DNA from: a candidate division WOR-3 bacterium
GTDB taxonomy: Bacteria > Hydrothermota > Hydrothermia > Hydrothermales > JAJRUZ01
DNA length: 32,036 nucleotides
Assembly: GCA_039803925.1 (NCBI GenBank)
Contig: JBDRZL010000021.1
Coordinates: 1-32,036 of the forward strand
Direction: 5' to 3'
Under the pieces are notes generated by a model. That model was not told the DNA's origin. It did no database searches and was given only the letters and a program-made list of their open reading frames with translations. Below are positions 23,601 through 31,184 of the stretch, one piece after another. A program made the translations under genes and the position numbers. Numbering within the stretch: position 1 is the first letter of the stretch; each line of letters opens with the position of its first letter.

Positions 23601-23862
23601 TGAACTTATTAATTCAAGAAGATTACCTTCAACAAAGAATGCAGACCTTAGGTTATTTAAGAATTTCCCTCTATGGAGAGGTAATTTACAGGTTTTTATG
23701 GATATTTATAATGTCTTTAATACAAAAAATCTTGGAGGCATTTATGATGAAAACTGGTATGACCAGTTTAAAGACCCTGAGGGTGAGGTAAAGGATTTGA
23801 GTGTATGGGAGCCGAGAAGACAGACAAGAATTGGATTTTTCTTTGAAATAGGCGGATTCTAA
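20680..23862 (+). CDS. TonB-dependent outer-membrane receptor with regulatory-like domain
   Basis: The 1060-residue protein has a signal peptide (1-21), a carboxypeptidase-regulatory-like beta-sandwich (about 24-105: GKISGRVTDATTGEGLPFAV, YYVILNVPPGTYNIEV), a TonB-box-like PIVVEA (about 113-118), a plug (about 130-225: VVERGGLHIRGSRPEEVVYV) and a long beta-barrel ending in Phe, as outer-membrane barrels do. The domain order is that of SusC/RagA-like and Oar-type receptors. Around 412-435 is an acidic DIDKDGVDDFDDRDLDG segment resembling calcium-binding thrombospondin-3 repeats. The substrate is unknown. The start follows a strong AAGGAGGT site (20666-20673). It is the first large client after tonB and probably powered by it. 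Confidence 0.9.
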   Translation: MDLKLKSIFLLIGVFLTILWAGTTGKISGRVTDATTGEGLPFAVVRLVGTQLGAYTDDQGYYVILNVPPGTYNIEVTYAGYQPGLVKGVVVEADRTIEVNIGLKPTTVEVEPIVVEAKEKLIRPDIPESRKIMKGEEVAQIPVMNIQSVVEISVGVVERGGLHIRGSRPEEVVYVVNGVEVRDPFTAFTAPGIPLLAMEEAGVSTGGFDVDQGAAAGGTINLVTKGGGEKYDFAYRFSTTNLSFLGDQINGFLNAERGDYIRDFLLGYNRDLKATTGKRHRRDEILNEFSLSGPMPFLNRKAANFLISGDYQTHKGRFPVYSEENKRVKNWGLSFRFDTRLTQYLLLYLTGFYRYERFGEYDPQFRFMPDLRYEFLRRMRSFSGGINWLVAQKYMNEINFGYFGRDLKRNIFEDIDKDGVDDFDDRDLDGFPEIDIDYFKRVYYDSIKGKWIIDNNYWYGIDSVAKMTKVDRKYFNVNEKEGYVELPFYWWEDFVYGFYPGQSAAHPEWWPTDPGAPLNRYGWGQSFVQDFDVIVVKLPNGKIDTFVDMQGVIYPYPIKPDWLFFENERIDSLPLGSQILDTILSVGNLYLPYPHNFERDQWGYLRNSHLTFSWKMTAQLTKKTKTAPGHELLVGAEYKKINLMVYDVDFASGGNIYLQMVNPPLSKRPFDTTYNFVDFLNSHKVKPYQVAFYLRDKIEMEGMWARVGVRFDLIDNDGYYSPILESKPQEAFITDPVYGVRYFSEAENTKPYWIISPRVGVSHPITERDVLHFTYGHYYQIPPYNQTNFNYIVTGAFPIIGNPRLKPEKTVSYELGVKHGFTTDFIIDITAFYKDIQNWARTKFYKVDPLTNVTTFYNEDYGSSRGIGVEILKRPGGVFIPYLSLNINYTFQVAKGSFSSPYLGYYWQWLGYPLPPKESPLNWDQTHSVNAIFSWIVPQNKRFLGLSDWGATLQFAYGSGFPWTPPIRSERDAIELINSRRLPSTKNADLRLFKNFPLWRGNLQVFMDIYNVFNTKNLGGIYDENWYDQFKDPEGEVKDLSVWEPRRQTRIGFFFEIGGF

Positions 23863-23879
23863 AAAGGAGGAATTTAATT

Positions 23880-25982
23880 ATGAAGAGATTAATTTTTGTT
23901 TCCCTTTTGATGGTTGGGAGTGTTTTTTCCTCCAATAAAATTGCCCCTAAGTCAGGCGGAGTTCATGTTTTAAAGGGTCCTCGAGCGATATTTAACCAGA
24001 CAATACCTGAAGCCTGGAACTGGATGAGTAATTATGGATTTATGGGTGGGGAGGGTGCTGGTGGTTTATGGGGGTTATCCTGGCCTGGTGGTGCTGCTGT
24101 AAACAATTATTACTTATGGCTTTCCTATTTTCTTGTTGGGGCAAAAGTTGGCAGTGAGTATTATGTAACTCAGGCTGATTATACAGCTAATGAATGGAGT
24201 CCTTGTGAAAATTTTAAGGAGTATGTTGGTCCTGGAAAGTCAGTTGTTGATATTGTTGTGTGTTTTAATGATTGTAAGTCAAATTCAAGGAATTCCCCTG
24301 GTAGGCGTCTTGGTGTAAAGGTTTTATGGAGAGTTCTTACTTGGCCTAATGAACCATATAATGATTTTATAGCCTATGAACTTTATATAACATTTAATAA
24401 AGATTCTTCAGATATTCCTGGTATAGGAAATCAGTTAGATTCCTTTTTTGTAGGGATGTGGTATGATTGTGATGTTTCCGGTGCTGATGCAAGTAACCCG
24501 CATATTGATGATCTTGTTCATTTCACAGGTTGGACAAATAATGAGTGGAGTAATAATTTTAAATTTCCACCATATTCTGATAAGGTAAGCTTCTATGGAG
24601 TAAGAGATTCATTCTTAACTTTCTCAGATGGTATAGATGACAATTACTTCATATGGGGTGATGATGAGATGGAACATATAGGAACAACCTGTGTGTCAAA
24701 GATACCTGTTAGAAAACCGAATAATACTTATGATACTGTTTTAGGTTATCTTATTCCCTATGGTATGAGTTATATTTATGATGGAGATGATCCTGCTGTT
24801 CCTGGAAACGATGAAGGAGAGGGAGGAAAGTCTGCTGGATATTGTTTTGGAGCTTTCATTTATGCTCCTCCTTCTGTTTCTGATTCTATATGGATTGATA
24901 ATGGAGATACATGTAGGATAGTGAGACCTTTTTCCCATCAATGGTGGAACTGGGAATCTGACCCTGGAACTGACCTTGATAGATACAGATATATGAAAGG
25001 AAAACATCCTGCAACACAGGGATATAGATATGCCCCCCATCCATATGATTTAAACGCTTCAGAGTTTGATTATAGGTTTTTAAATACAGTTGGTCCATAT
25101 ACTCTTAGAAGTGGAGATACTCTGAAATTTGTATGGATTGCCGGTGTTGGTCAGGGTTTAGATGGTGGAATTGATAATTACTGGGGAAGGGGGTGGATAA
25201 GGGGAGCAAGACAAACACTTGAGTGGGCATACAGGGCATATTATGCTGGTAATCCTGGGGATCCTGCTCATCCAACTGCTCCAAAGTTTGATCCTGCGAA
25301 AGATAATCACTGGAAGATCCCGATACCGCCTCCTGCTCCTCTTTTAAAATATCAACTAACAAAAAAAGGAGTTCTTCTTGTATGGGATAATTCAGCAGAG
25401 GCTTATGTTGATCCCTTAAAGCAGAGACCTGACTTTCTACTTTACAGAGTATACAGGAGTATTTTCGAACCCAGGAATTTTTCTTTGATGGCTGAAGTTA
25501 AAAGGGACGAACTGGGAGGAATTTCCCATAGTTTTCTTGATACAACAGCACAAGTAGGATTCCCATACTTTTATGTTGTTACAGCAATGGATGAAGATTC
25601 TCTTGAATCTCCAATGGTTAATTACAAGAAAAATCCTGATGGAAGTGCGGTTCCTCTTTACATTACTACGGAACCTGCTGAAAAAGGAGATCTTTCACAG
25701 GTAAAAGTTGTTCCTAATCCTTTCCTTGGTTCAGCAAAATGGTCTGCAACTGAGTTATACAGTAAAATTGAATTTCAGAACCTTCCTCCTATTTGTAAGA
25801 TTTATATATTTACAGCCAGTGGAAAACTTGTAAAGATGCTTGACCATAAGAATTTAACAGGAACAGAATCCTGGGACCTTTTAAATGAAAATGGAGTTAA
25901 GGTTTCTTCAGGATTATATTACTATAAAGTTGAAACTCCTGAAGGTAATTCAAAGGTTGGAAAGTTTGTAATACTTGATTAA
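23880..25982 (+). CDS. secreted protein with C-terminal FlgD/Por-type sorting-like domain
   Basis: The 700-residue protein has a signal peptide (MKRLIFVSLLMVGSVFSS), a long beta-rich region with many Trp, Tyr, Asp and Gly and a few paired Cys, a fibronectin-III-like segment (about 490-590: LLVWDNSAEAYVDPLKQRPD, FPYFYVVTAMDEDS) and a C-terminal domain (about 612-700) with VKVVPNPFLGSAKW, KIYIFTASGKLVKML, SWDLLNENGVKVSSGLYYYK and a KFVILD end. This end resembles FlgD-Ig and Por secretion-tail domains that direct proteins to the type IX system in Bacteroidota. I do not recognise the main body. SD: AAGGAGG 12 bases before the start. It lies between the TonB receptor and a PorV-like barrel. Confidence 0.8.
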   Translation: MKRLIFVSLLMVGSVFSSNKIAPKSGGVHVLKGPRAIFNQTIPEAWNWMSNYGFMGGEGAGGLWGLSWPGGAAVNNYYLWLSYFLVGAKVGSEYYVTQADYTANEWSPCENFKEYVGPGKSVVDIVVCFNDCKSNSRNSPGRRLGVKVLWRVLTWPNEPYNDFIAYELYITFNKDSSDIPGIGNQLDSFFVGMWYDCDVSGADASNPHIDDLVHFTGWTNNEWSNNFKFPPYSDKVSFYGVRDSFLTFSDGIDDNYFIWGDDEMEHIGTTCVSKIPVRKPNNTYDTVLGYLIPYGMSYIYDGDDPAVPGNDEGEGGKSAGYCFGAFIYAPPSVSDSIWIDNGDTCRIVRPFSHQWWNWESDPGTDLDRYRYMKGKHPATQGYRYAPHPYDLNASEFDYRFLNTVGPYTLRSGDTLKFVWIAGVGQGLDGGIDNYWGRGWIRGARQTLEWAYRAYYAGNPGDPAHPTAPKFDPAKDNHWKIPIPPPAPLLKYQLTKKGVLLVWDNSAEAYVDPLKQRPDFLLYRVYRSIFEPRNFSLMAEVKRDELGGISHSFLDTTAQVGFPYFYVVTAMDEDSLESPMVNYKKNPDGSAVPLYITTEPAEKGDLSQVKVVPNPFLGSAKWSATELYSKIEFQNLPPICKIYIFTASGKLVKMLDHKNLTGTESWDLLNENGVKVSSGLYYYKVETPEGNSKVGKFVILD

Positions 25983-25997
25983 AAGGAGGTAATTTTA

Positions 25998-26987
25998 ATG
26001 AGAAGGTTTTTAACTTTCCTTATTTTATTCCCACTTTTGCTTTTTGCACAGCAAAAGGTGGGAAATGTGGGTGCTGATTTTCTTTCTATTCCTCTTTTGC
26101 CTGAAGCAATGTCAATGGGTGGTGCATACACTGCTGTTTCAAGTGGTGCTTCAAGTGTTTTTTGGAACCCATCTGGAACTGCTGATGTAAAAGGTTATGA
26201 AATTTATACTGGTTATACTATGTGGTTTGAAGATACAAAGGTTCCTTATTTATCTATTGTTAAAAGTCAAGGATTTTATGGTAATTTCGGTCTATTTATT
26301 TCCGGTTTCTTTACTGGAAAGATGGAGGAGTGGACAACAGATGGACCTACAGGAAACACATTCAGTTATAATGCCTATCAAATTGGATTGAATTATTCAA
26401 GATATTTTACCGATAGATTTACAGCGGGTGTATCTATTAAGATGGTTAGAGAAAATTACGGACCCTATTCTTCAACTCAGGGAGTTGCTTTTGATGCTGG
26501 AACTCTTTTTAATACTGGACTTTATACAATAAAACTTGGAATGGCATTTTTGAATCTTGGTCCTGAGCTTAAGCCCGATGGTAAATATATTCAGTATATT
26601 TATGAAGGCGGACAGATGAAGGAGAATGAAAGGGAATTTATGAGTTATCCTCTTCCAACAACCTTTAAACTGGGGCTTGCCTTTGAACCCTATACTTCAA
26701 AATTCTTAAAAGTTACGGGTGCTATTGAACTTCTTCACCCCACTGATTATAATGAGAGTTTTCATACAGGAATTAAATTTGATTTTAATACAATTTATAT
26801 TTCAACAGGATACTATTATCTTATAGGGCAGAGGGTAATAGAGGAAAAGTTTAAGGAGGGAGGTTTTTCTCTTGGCTTTGGGTTAAATGCGCCAACAAAG
26901 TTAGGAACTATAAAGATTAATTATTCCTTTAATGATATGGGAATTTTGCCTGATGTTAATAGATTTTCTATTAACTTCAGTTTATAA
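25998..26987 (+). CDS. PorV/PorQ-like (UPF0164) outer-membrane barrel protein
   Basis: The 329-residue protein has a signal peptide ending around FAQQ, then the PorV-family opening GADFLSIPLLPEAMSMGGAY followed by TAVSSGASSVFWNPSGTA, which is its clearest signature. The rest is beta-barrel-like with many aromatic strands (YEIYTGYTMWFEDTKVPYLS, TAGVSIKMVRENYG, TIYISTGYYYLIGQR) and ends NRFSINFSL. PorV in Bacteroidota carries type IX cargo from the outer-membrane pore to the attachment complex. Its position between two cargo-like proteins with C-terminal tails fits this, although no SprA, PorK, PorL, PorM or PorN gene is in the window. FadL-like transport is the alternative. Strong SD AAGGAGGT precedes the start. 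Confidence 0.85.
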   Translation: MRRFLTFLILFPLLLFAQQKVGNVGADFLSIPLLPEAMSMGGAYTAVSSGASSVFWNPSGTADVKGYEIYTGYTMWFEDTKVPYLSIVKSQGFYGNFGLFISGFFTGKMEEWTTDGPTGNTFSYNAYQIGLNYSRYFTDRFTAGVSIKMVRENYGPYSSTQGVAFDAGTLFNTGLYTIKLGMAFLNLGPELKPDGKYIQYIYEGGQMKENEREFMSYPLPTTFKLGLAFEPYTSKFLKVTGAIELLHPTDYNESFHTGIKFDFNTIYISTGYYYLIGQRVIEEKFKEGGFSLGFGLNAPTKLGTIKINYSFNDMGILPDVNRFSINFSL

Positions 26988-27000
26988 AGGAGGTTAAAAA

Positions 27001-30000
27001 ATGAAGAAGTTATTTTTGTTATCATTGATACTTTTTTTGCCTTTACATTCTTATACAATAGGTCAAAAAAAATCACAAATCTTCTTAAGATGGGGTATAA
27101 CACTTGCTTTTTATCCTCAGGATGTAATTGCAAGGGTGATTGACAGAGTTCAATATGAAGAAGGAGGAACTTTAAAAGATCTTAACTTTGTTGTATGGAC
27201 TCCTTATGAGAAAATTTTAGTAAAAAGATTTAAAATTAATAAAATATCCGGTAATTTACCTCAAAGGAAATATGGATGGTTAATAGCTTCTGGAATAGGT
27301 ATTTATAGAACAGCTTCTCTTGATAATACAAATCTTCTTGCCTTTTCAAAGATTATTCCTGGTAAAATAATTGATTTTGACGTATCATATAAAAAGAGTG
27401 GTTCAGTTTATATCCCTCAAAATGTTTTTTGTGTGGACTCTTTGGGAGATATTTTACTATATAATTCAACAACAAATACTGTTTCAGTAATAGACACGAA
27501 TCATAATGCCTTATCAATTTCTCTTGTGCCTGGAAAGATTGATACTATTATTTACGTTGGAAGAAGTGATGGTGTCTATTTTGCTAAAATTAATGACAAT
27601 TATCAGACTTGGAATAAAGTTGGTGATCTAAGTGAGAGAGTGAATATTCTTTATGCAACAAGTTCCTTTATTCTTGCTGCTACCCCTTCAGGTTTATTTA
27701 GATGGGATGGAACAAACTGGACCCAGATAAATAATTTAACTATTAATTCAATTAAAGGGACAGGATTAACAAATAATAGAATATATATAGGGACAAGTTC
27801 AGGGGCTTATTATTCTGATGATAATGGATTAACCTGGGTTTCAATAAATGCTTTTTCTGGCAAAGATGTTATTGCACTTACTGAAAAAACTTCAGGTTCC
27901 TATCCAGGTCTTGGAACTTTCTTTGCTGTTATAAGGAATGATGGAGTTTATGATGACCTTGGAAATCATTTTACATCGGGTCTTGATGCATTTCTTAATT
28001 ATGGTGCTTTGAATGGTTTTGATGTTGAATCTGATAATTTTGGTAGAATATGGTATGCTTGTGAGGCAGGACTTTTTTATCTTAAAGATTTTGGAGGAGG
28101 TAATTACGGATGGAATTTCAATCCTGGAATTGAGGAACAGTATGACCCACAAAAACCTGAAACTTCAACTATGATAGGGGTAAATGTTGCTGATGAGATT
28201 GTAAATGCTTTCCTTTCTGCATTCAAGCCTTTATTTAATGATACTCTCTATATAGATTTAGAAAAAATCAAATCTATGTTTTTAAATTATTTTGGTGCTT
28301 CTTATCCTGAGGATACTTTTCATTTTGTTATTAACCCATACTTAGTAACTCCACCTGATCCAAATGGTAGTCCTCCTTATAAGCCTTCTGATATACTCCC
28401 TGTATCACTCTTTACTTTGCATGATAGATGGCAGGACAATCCTCAAGAGTTAAAAGATGCCATATATGTAAAAGTTGGTTTCGAACTACTTGGAAAAGTT
28501 GGTGGTTTTCTATCTCTTACAGATCTTGAAAAGAAATTTGTATTTGATTATCAGTTTGTCAACAGGGGACTCTTTAATTTGAAACCAAAGGAAAATAAGC
28601 TTGTAAGAAAAGGTTTTGCTACTCTATTAATAGGTAATTACAAATATGAGGTGGATGGAGCTCCTATAACTGGAATTCCTGGTATTTTTGATTTTACTGA
28701 ATATTATGATTCTACTGGAACCAATGTAGATATGAATAATATTTCAAAGTATCATGGGGAAGGAGAGCCTGAGGCTAATGAATTTAGCACTGCAAGAATA
28801 TTTACTCTTTTAGAATATATAAAGGAAAAGTATGGAATATCAAAAATTGACACACTCTTTAGAGACACTTCAACATCTTTAGAAAGATTTAAACCTTACA
28901 TTTCTCAATGGGCAATTGCTAATGCAAAAAAGGATTATACCTTATTTGTATCTTTCCCAAAAGAGGAATCTACAACAGAGTTGAGATATGCATTTATTGA
29001 ACAAGAGCCTTTTTCCTATGTAATTTATAATCATAATCCTGATGCAAGCACACATATTCTTAGATTAAGTTTTCCCGATGATGCTTCCTATTTTGATGCT
29101 CAGGGTAACTGGATTTCACCTATTGAGGTCTGGAATATAAATTATAAAGTTGATAATACAATAGAGGTTACTAAACTTTTCCCTGAGAATACCTTGAGAC
29201 ATACATATTCTGTTCTTTTGAATGATAATACAGTATCCTTAAAACAGCAAATTGTGGTTGTAAATACTGATCTTGAAAAGGTTTTCAGCACTGCAAGGGG
29301 AAGAGATTTAGAAGTTCCGTACCCCATTTTGATGGTTTTCCAGAACCCTGCTGTTGATAACTTTGTTGATGTATATCTCTGGAGTAGAAGAAAGGTTTAT
29401 AAGGATGTTAATGAGGAAGGTGTGGAACTAACAATTTCAGAAGGTGGAAGGGTTATTGATGTTGATGAAAATCTTACAAACCTTGCAGGTTCTGCTCCAA
29501 TTGCTCTATTTACTACATCAAAGGAACTTAAGAGGAAAAGCACTATCTATAACTTTAATGCTTATGTAGAAGATACAACAGGTAATGGAGCACAAGTTGT
29601 TATTTCTGTTCCTGTTTTTTATGTAACTGGTGGAGGGACTTTTGCTTCTTCTGATGGTTCTATTAAAGTTAATATTCCATCCAATATAAATAATTCCTTC
29701 ATGCTTACTTTTTCAAGAAATGATAAAATTGCTTTTGATTACATTGTTCCTGGTTCAGCAGAAGGTTATTCAGATATTATAACAATTGGGCAGAATGGAA
29801 AAAGAATTTCCTCTAACTTTAGAGTGGAGATTATTGATCCTTCATTGAAAAATGAGGGAGTTACCTTTTATAGATATGAAAGTGGGATTGGTTGGATTCC
29901 TGTTGAGGGAATTGTTGATAGGAACGAGGGGAAATTCCTTTTTGAGACAAACACTTTTGGAGTATTCCAGGTAAGAAGCGGTGGAGGAGGTTTAAATACT

Positions 30001-30258
30001 CCATTGATAAAAGCCCCACCTATTATTAAAAAAGAAGAGGCAAAAATTTCCTTTTATATTCCTTTTAAAAAGAATGTTGAATTATCCCTTTATAATTCAT
30101 CAGGAAGAAAGATTTCTGAATTACTTAAAGGTGAAAAAGAGCCTGGAATTTATGAATTTACTCTTAATATTCCTTCTCAGGGCACTTATTTCATAGTAGC
30201 TGATATTGATGGATTTTCAAAAATTAAAAAGAAAGTTATCGTTTTAGATTCTAAATAA
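27001..30258 (+). CDS. giant secreted protein with propeller-like repeats and C-terminal tail
   Basis: The 1085-residue protein has a signal peptide (MKKLFLLSLILFLPLHSYT), an N-terminal beta-propeller-like part (about 80-350) with repeats such as IIYVGRSDGVYFAKI, ILAATPSGLFRWDGTNWTQI and YIGTSSGAYYSDDNGLTWVS (the last an Asp-box), a middle region of unknown fold with metallopeptidase-like length but no HEXXH that I can see, a further beta-rich region, and a tail (about 1005-1085) with VELSLYNSSGRKISELLKGE, GIYEFTLNIPSQGTYFIVAD and KKVIVLD. The tail resembles the sorting-like domain of the 700-residue protein. It is likely surface-attached. I do not know its substrate. SD AAGGAGGT lies eight bases before the start. 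Confidence 0.78.
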   Translation: MKKLFLLSLILFLPLHSYTIGQKKSQIFLRWGITLAFYPQDVIARVIDRVQYEEGGTLKDLNFVVWTPYEKILVKRFKINKISGNLPQRKYGWLIASGIGIYRTASLDNTNLLAFSKIIPGKIIDFDVSYKKSGSVYIPQNVFCVDSLGDILLYNSTTNTVSVIDTNHNALSISLVPGKIDTIIYVGRSDGVYFAKINDNYQTWNKVGDLSERVNILYATSSFILAATPSGLFRWDGTNWTQINNLTINSIKGTGLTNNRIYIGTSSGAYYSDDNGLTWVSINAFSGKDVIALTEKTSGSYPGLGTFFAVIRNDGVYDDLGNHFTSGLDAFLNYGALNGFDVESDNFGRIWYACEAGLFYLKDFGGGNYGWNFNPGIEEQYDPQKPETSTMIGVNVADEIVNAFLSAFKPLFNDTLYIDLEKIKSMFLNYFGASYPEDTFHFVINPYLVTPPDPNGSPPYKPSDILPVSLFTLHDRWQDNPQELKDAIYVKVGFELLGKVGGFLSLTDLEKKFVFDYQFVNRGLFNLKPKENKLVRKGFATLLIGNYKYEVDGAPITGIPGIFDFTEYYDSTGTNVDMNNISKYHGEGEPEANEFSTARIFTLLEYIKEKYGISKIDTLFRDTSTSLERFKPYISQWAIANAKKDYTLFVSFPKEESTTELRYAFIEQEPFSYVIYNHNPDASTHILRLSFPDDASYFDAQGNWISPIEVWNINYKVDNTIEVTKLFPENTLRHTYSVLLNDNTVSLKQQIVVVNTDLEKVFSTARGRDLEVPYPILMVFQNPAVDNFVDVYLWSRRKVYKDVNEEGVELTISEGGRVIDVDENLTNLAGSAPIALFTTSKELKRKSTIYNFNAYVEDTTGNGAQVVISVPVFYVTGGGTFASSDGSIKVNIPSNINNSFMLTFSRNDKIAFDYIVPGSAEGYSDIITIGQNGKRISSNFRVEIIDPSLKNEGVTFYRYESGIGWIPVEGIVDRNEGKFLFETNTFGVFQVRSGGGGLNTPLIKAPPIIKKEEAKISFYIPFKKNVELSLYNSSGRKISELLKGEKEPGIYEFTLNIPSQGTYFIVADIDGFSKIKKKVIVLDSK

Positions 30259-30269
30259 GGAGGGTTAAA

Positions 30270-31130
30270 ATGAGAATGAAAACTTTTTTATCTTTAACTT
30301 TGGTTTCTATGATATTTCTTACAGCCTGTAAAAAGGTAGAAACTCAATTTTCACCTGAACCCTCAAGAGATGAACTTCTTAAAAAAGCGTGGTTCTATTA
30401 TGATAAGGGAGATTTTGCAAGTGCTGAATTCTGGTTTGATTCTCTTATAACATTAAACCTTCAAGATAGAGAGGCTCTTCTTGGCAAAGGCTACACGCTT
30501 ATGGAAAGAGAAAATTATGATCTTAGTTCAGCACTTTCTTATTTTTCTCTAATTCTTGCTCTTGACGGAATTTCTTTAGTTGAAAAAAGATTTAAGGAGG
30601 TTGCAACAATAGTTCAGGGTCCCTCTCTTCCATATGGAGCGACTTGGGCTATAAAAACAAAAAAGAGAAATATTGTTTGGGTATCAAGTGTGATTGAAGC
30701 ACCTGCAAATGTTAAAATTCCCTTTTATTTTGATGATACCCTTGTTTACTTTAAAGGCAGTGCTCCTGATACAGTAACTTTTATAGATTACAGCTATTAT
30801 GTGCCCCAGATGGGAACAGATGATAAATTTTTATGGGCTTGGGCAGGTATAGGATTTATATATCTTGCTCAGGACAAAAATTCACTTGCTGCTGAATACC
30901 TCTATTCTTTGGCAAAAAGAAGTAGAGCTTTTTACTTCCCACATTATCCTTTTATAAAATTTACAAATATTATTGGTTCTGCTGCTTATGCTTATTTCAA
31001 GGAAGGTCTATTCGGAAATGCAGTTGATGTTTTGAAACTTTCTGGCTGGAATGATTATCCTCAGGATCCCTTTGACCCTCTTTCCCGTTTAAAAATTCTT
31101 TTAAAAATTGAAGAGTTAATGAATGATTGA
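30270..31130 (+). CDS. lipoprotein with TPR-like repeats
   Basis: The 286-residue protein has a type II signal peptide with lipobox FLTAC (Cys20), so it should be lipidated and, in a diderm, sit in the outer membrane. After it come helical TPR-like pairs (AWFYYDKGDFASAEFWFDSL, GKGYTLMERENYDLSSALSY), then a beta-containing segment (VPFYFDD-like region about 145-180) and further helical repeats (AAEYLYSLAKRSRAF, AYAYFKEGLFGNAVDVLKLS). The position directly after two cargo-like secreted proteins and a PorV-like barrel suggests an accessory of the same surface system, in the way SusD-like or assembly lipoproteins are, but it is not SusD. ATG 30270 follows AAGGAGGG; ATG 30276 is possible. Confidence 0.82.
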   Translation: MRMKTFLSLTLVSMIFLTACKKVETQFSPEPSRDELLKKAWFYYDKGDFASAEFWFDSLITLNLQDREALLGKGYTLMERENYDLSSALSYFSLILALDGISLVEKRFKEVATIVQGPSLPYGATWAIKTKKRNIVWVSSVIEAPANVKIPFYFDDTLVYFKGSAPDTVTFIDYSYYVPQMGTDDKFLWAWAGIGFIYLAQDKNSLAAEYLYSLAKRSRAFYFPHYPFIKFTNIIGSAAYAYFKEGLFGNAVDVLKLSGWNDYPQDPFDPLSRLKILLKIEELMND

Positions 31131-31148
31131 TTAAAATTAAAAAATAAA

Positions 31149-31165
31149 ATGGGTTCAAATCCCAT
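31149..31165. repeat. hairpin shaped like a tRNA T-arm
   Basis: ATGGG (31149-31153) and CCCAT (31161-31165) can pair around the seven-base loop TTCAAAT. The GGTTCAAATCC core equals a tRNA T-arm. No other part of a tRNA is found. On the plus strand it is followed by A's and the Shine-Dalgarno of the next gene, so it is not a normal plus terminator; on the minus strand it is followed by a T-rich tract. It may be a tRNA remnant, or act on translation or messenger stability. Confidence 0.5.
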
Positions 31166-31184
31166 AAAAAAAGGAGGTTTTTAA

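Noticed and set aside
24741-25362. Minus-strand frames opposite the 700-residue secreted protein
   Set aside because: The plus strand carries a clear gene with signal peptide, Shine-Dalgarno and conserved tail; these are shadows.
31149-31165. tRNA gene suggested by the T-arm-like hairpin
   Set aside because: No acceptor, D or anticodon arms can be folded from the neighbouring bases; upstream is the end of the lipoprotein gene.
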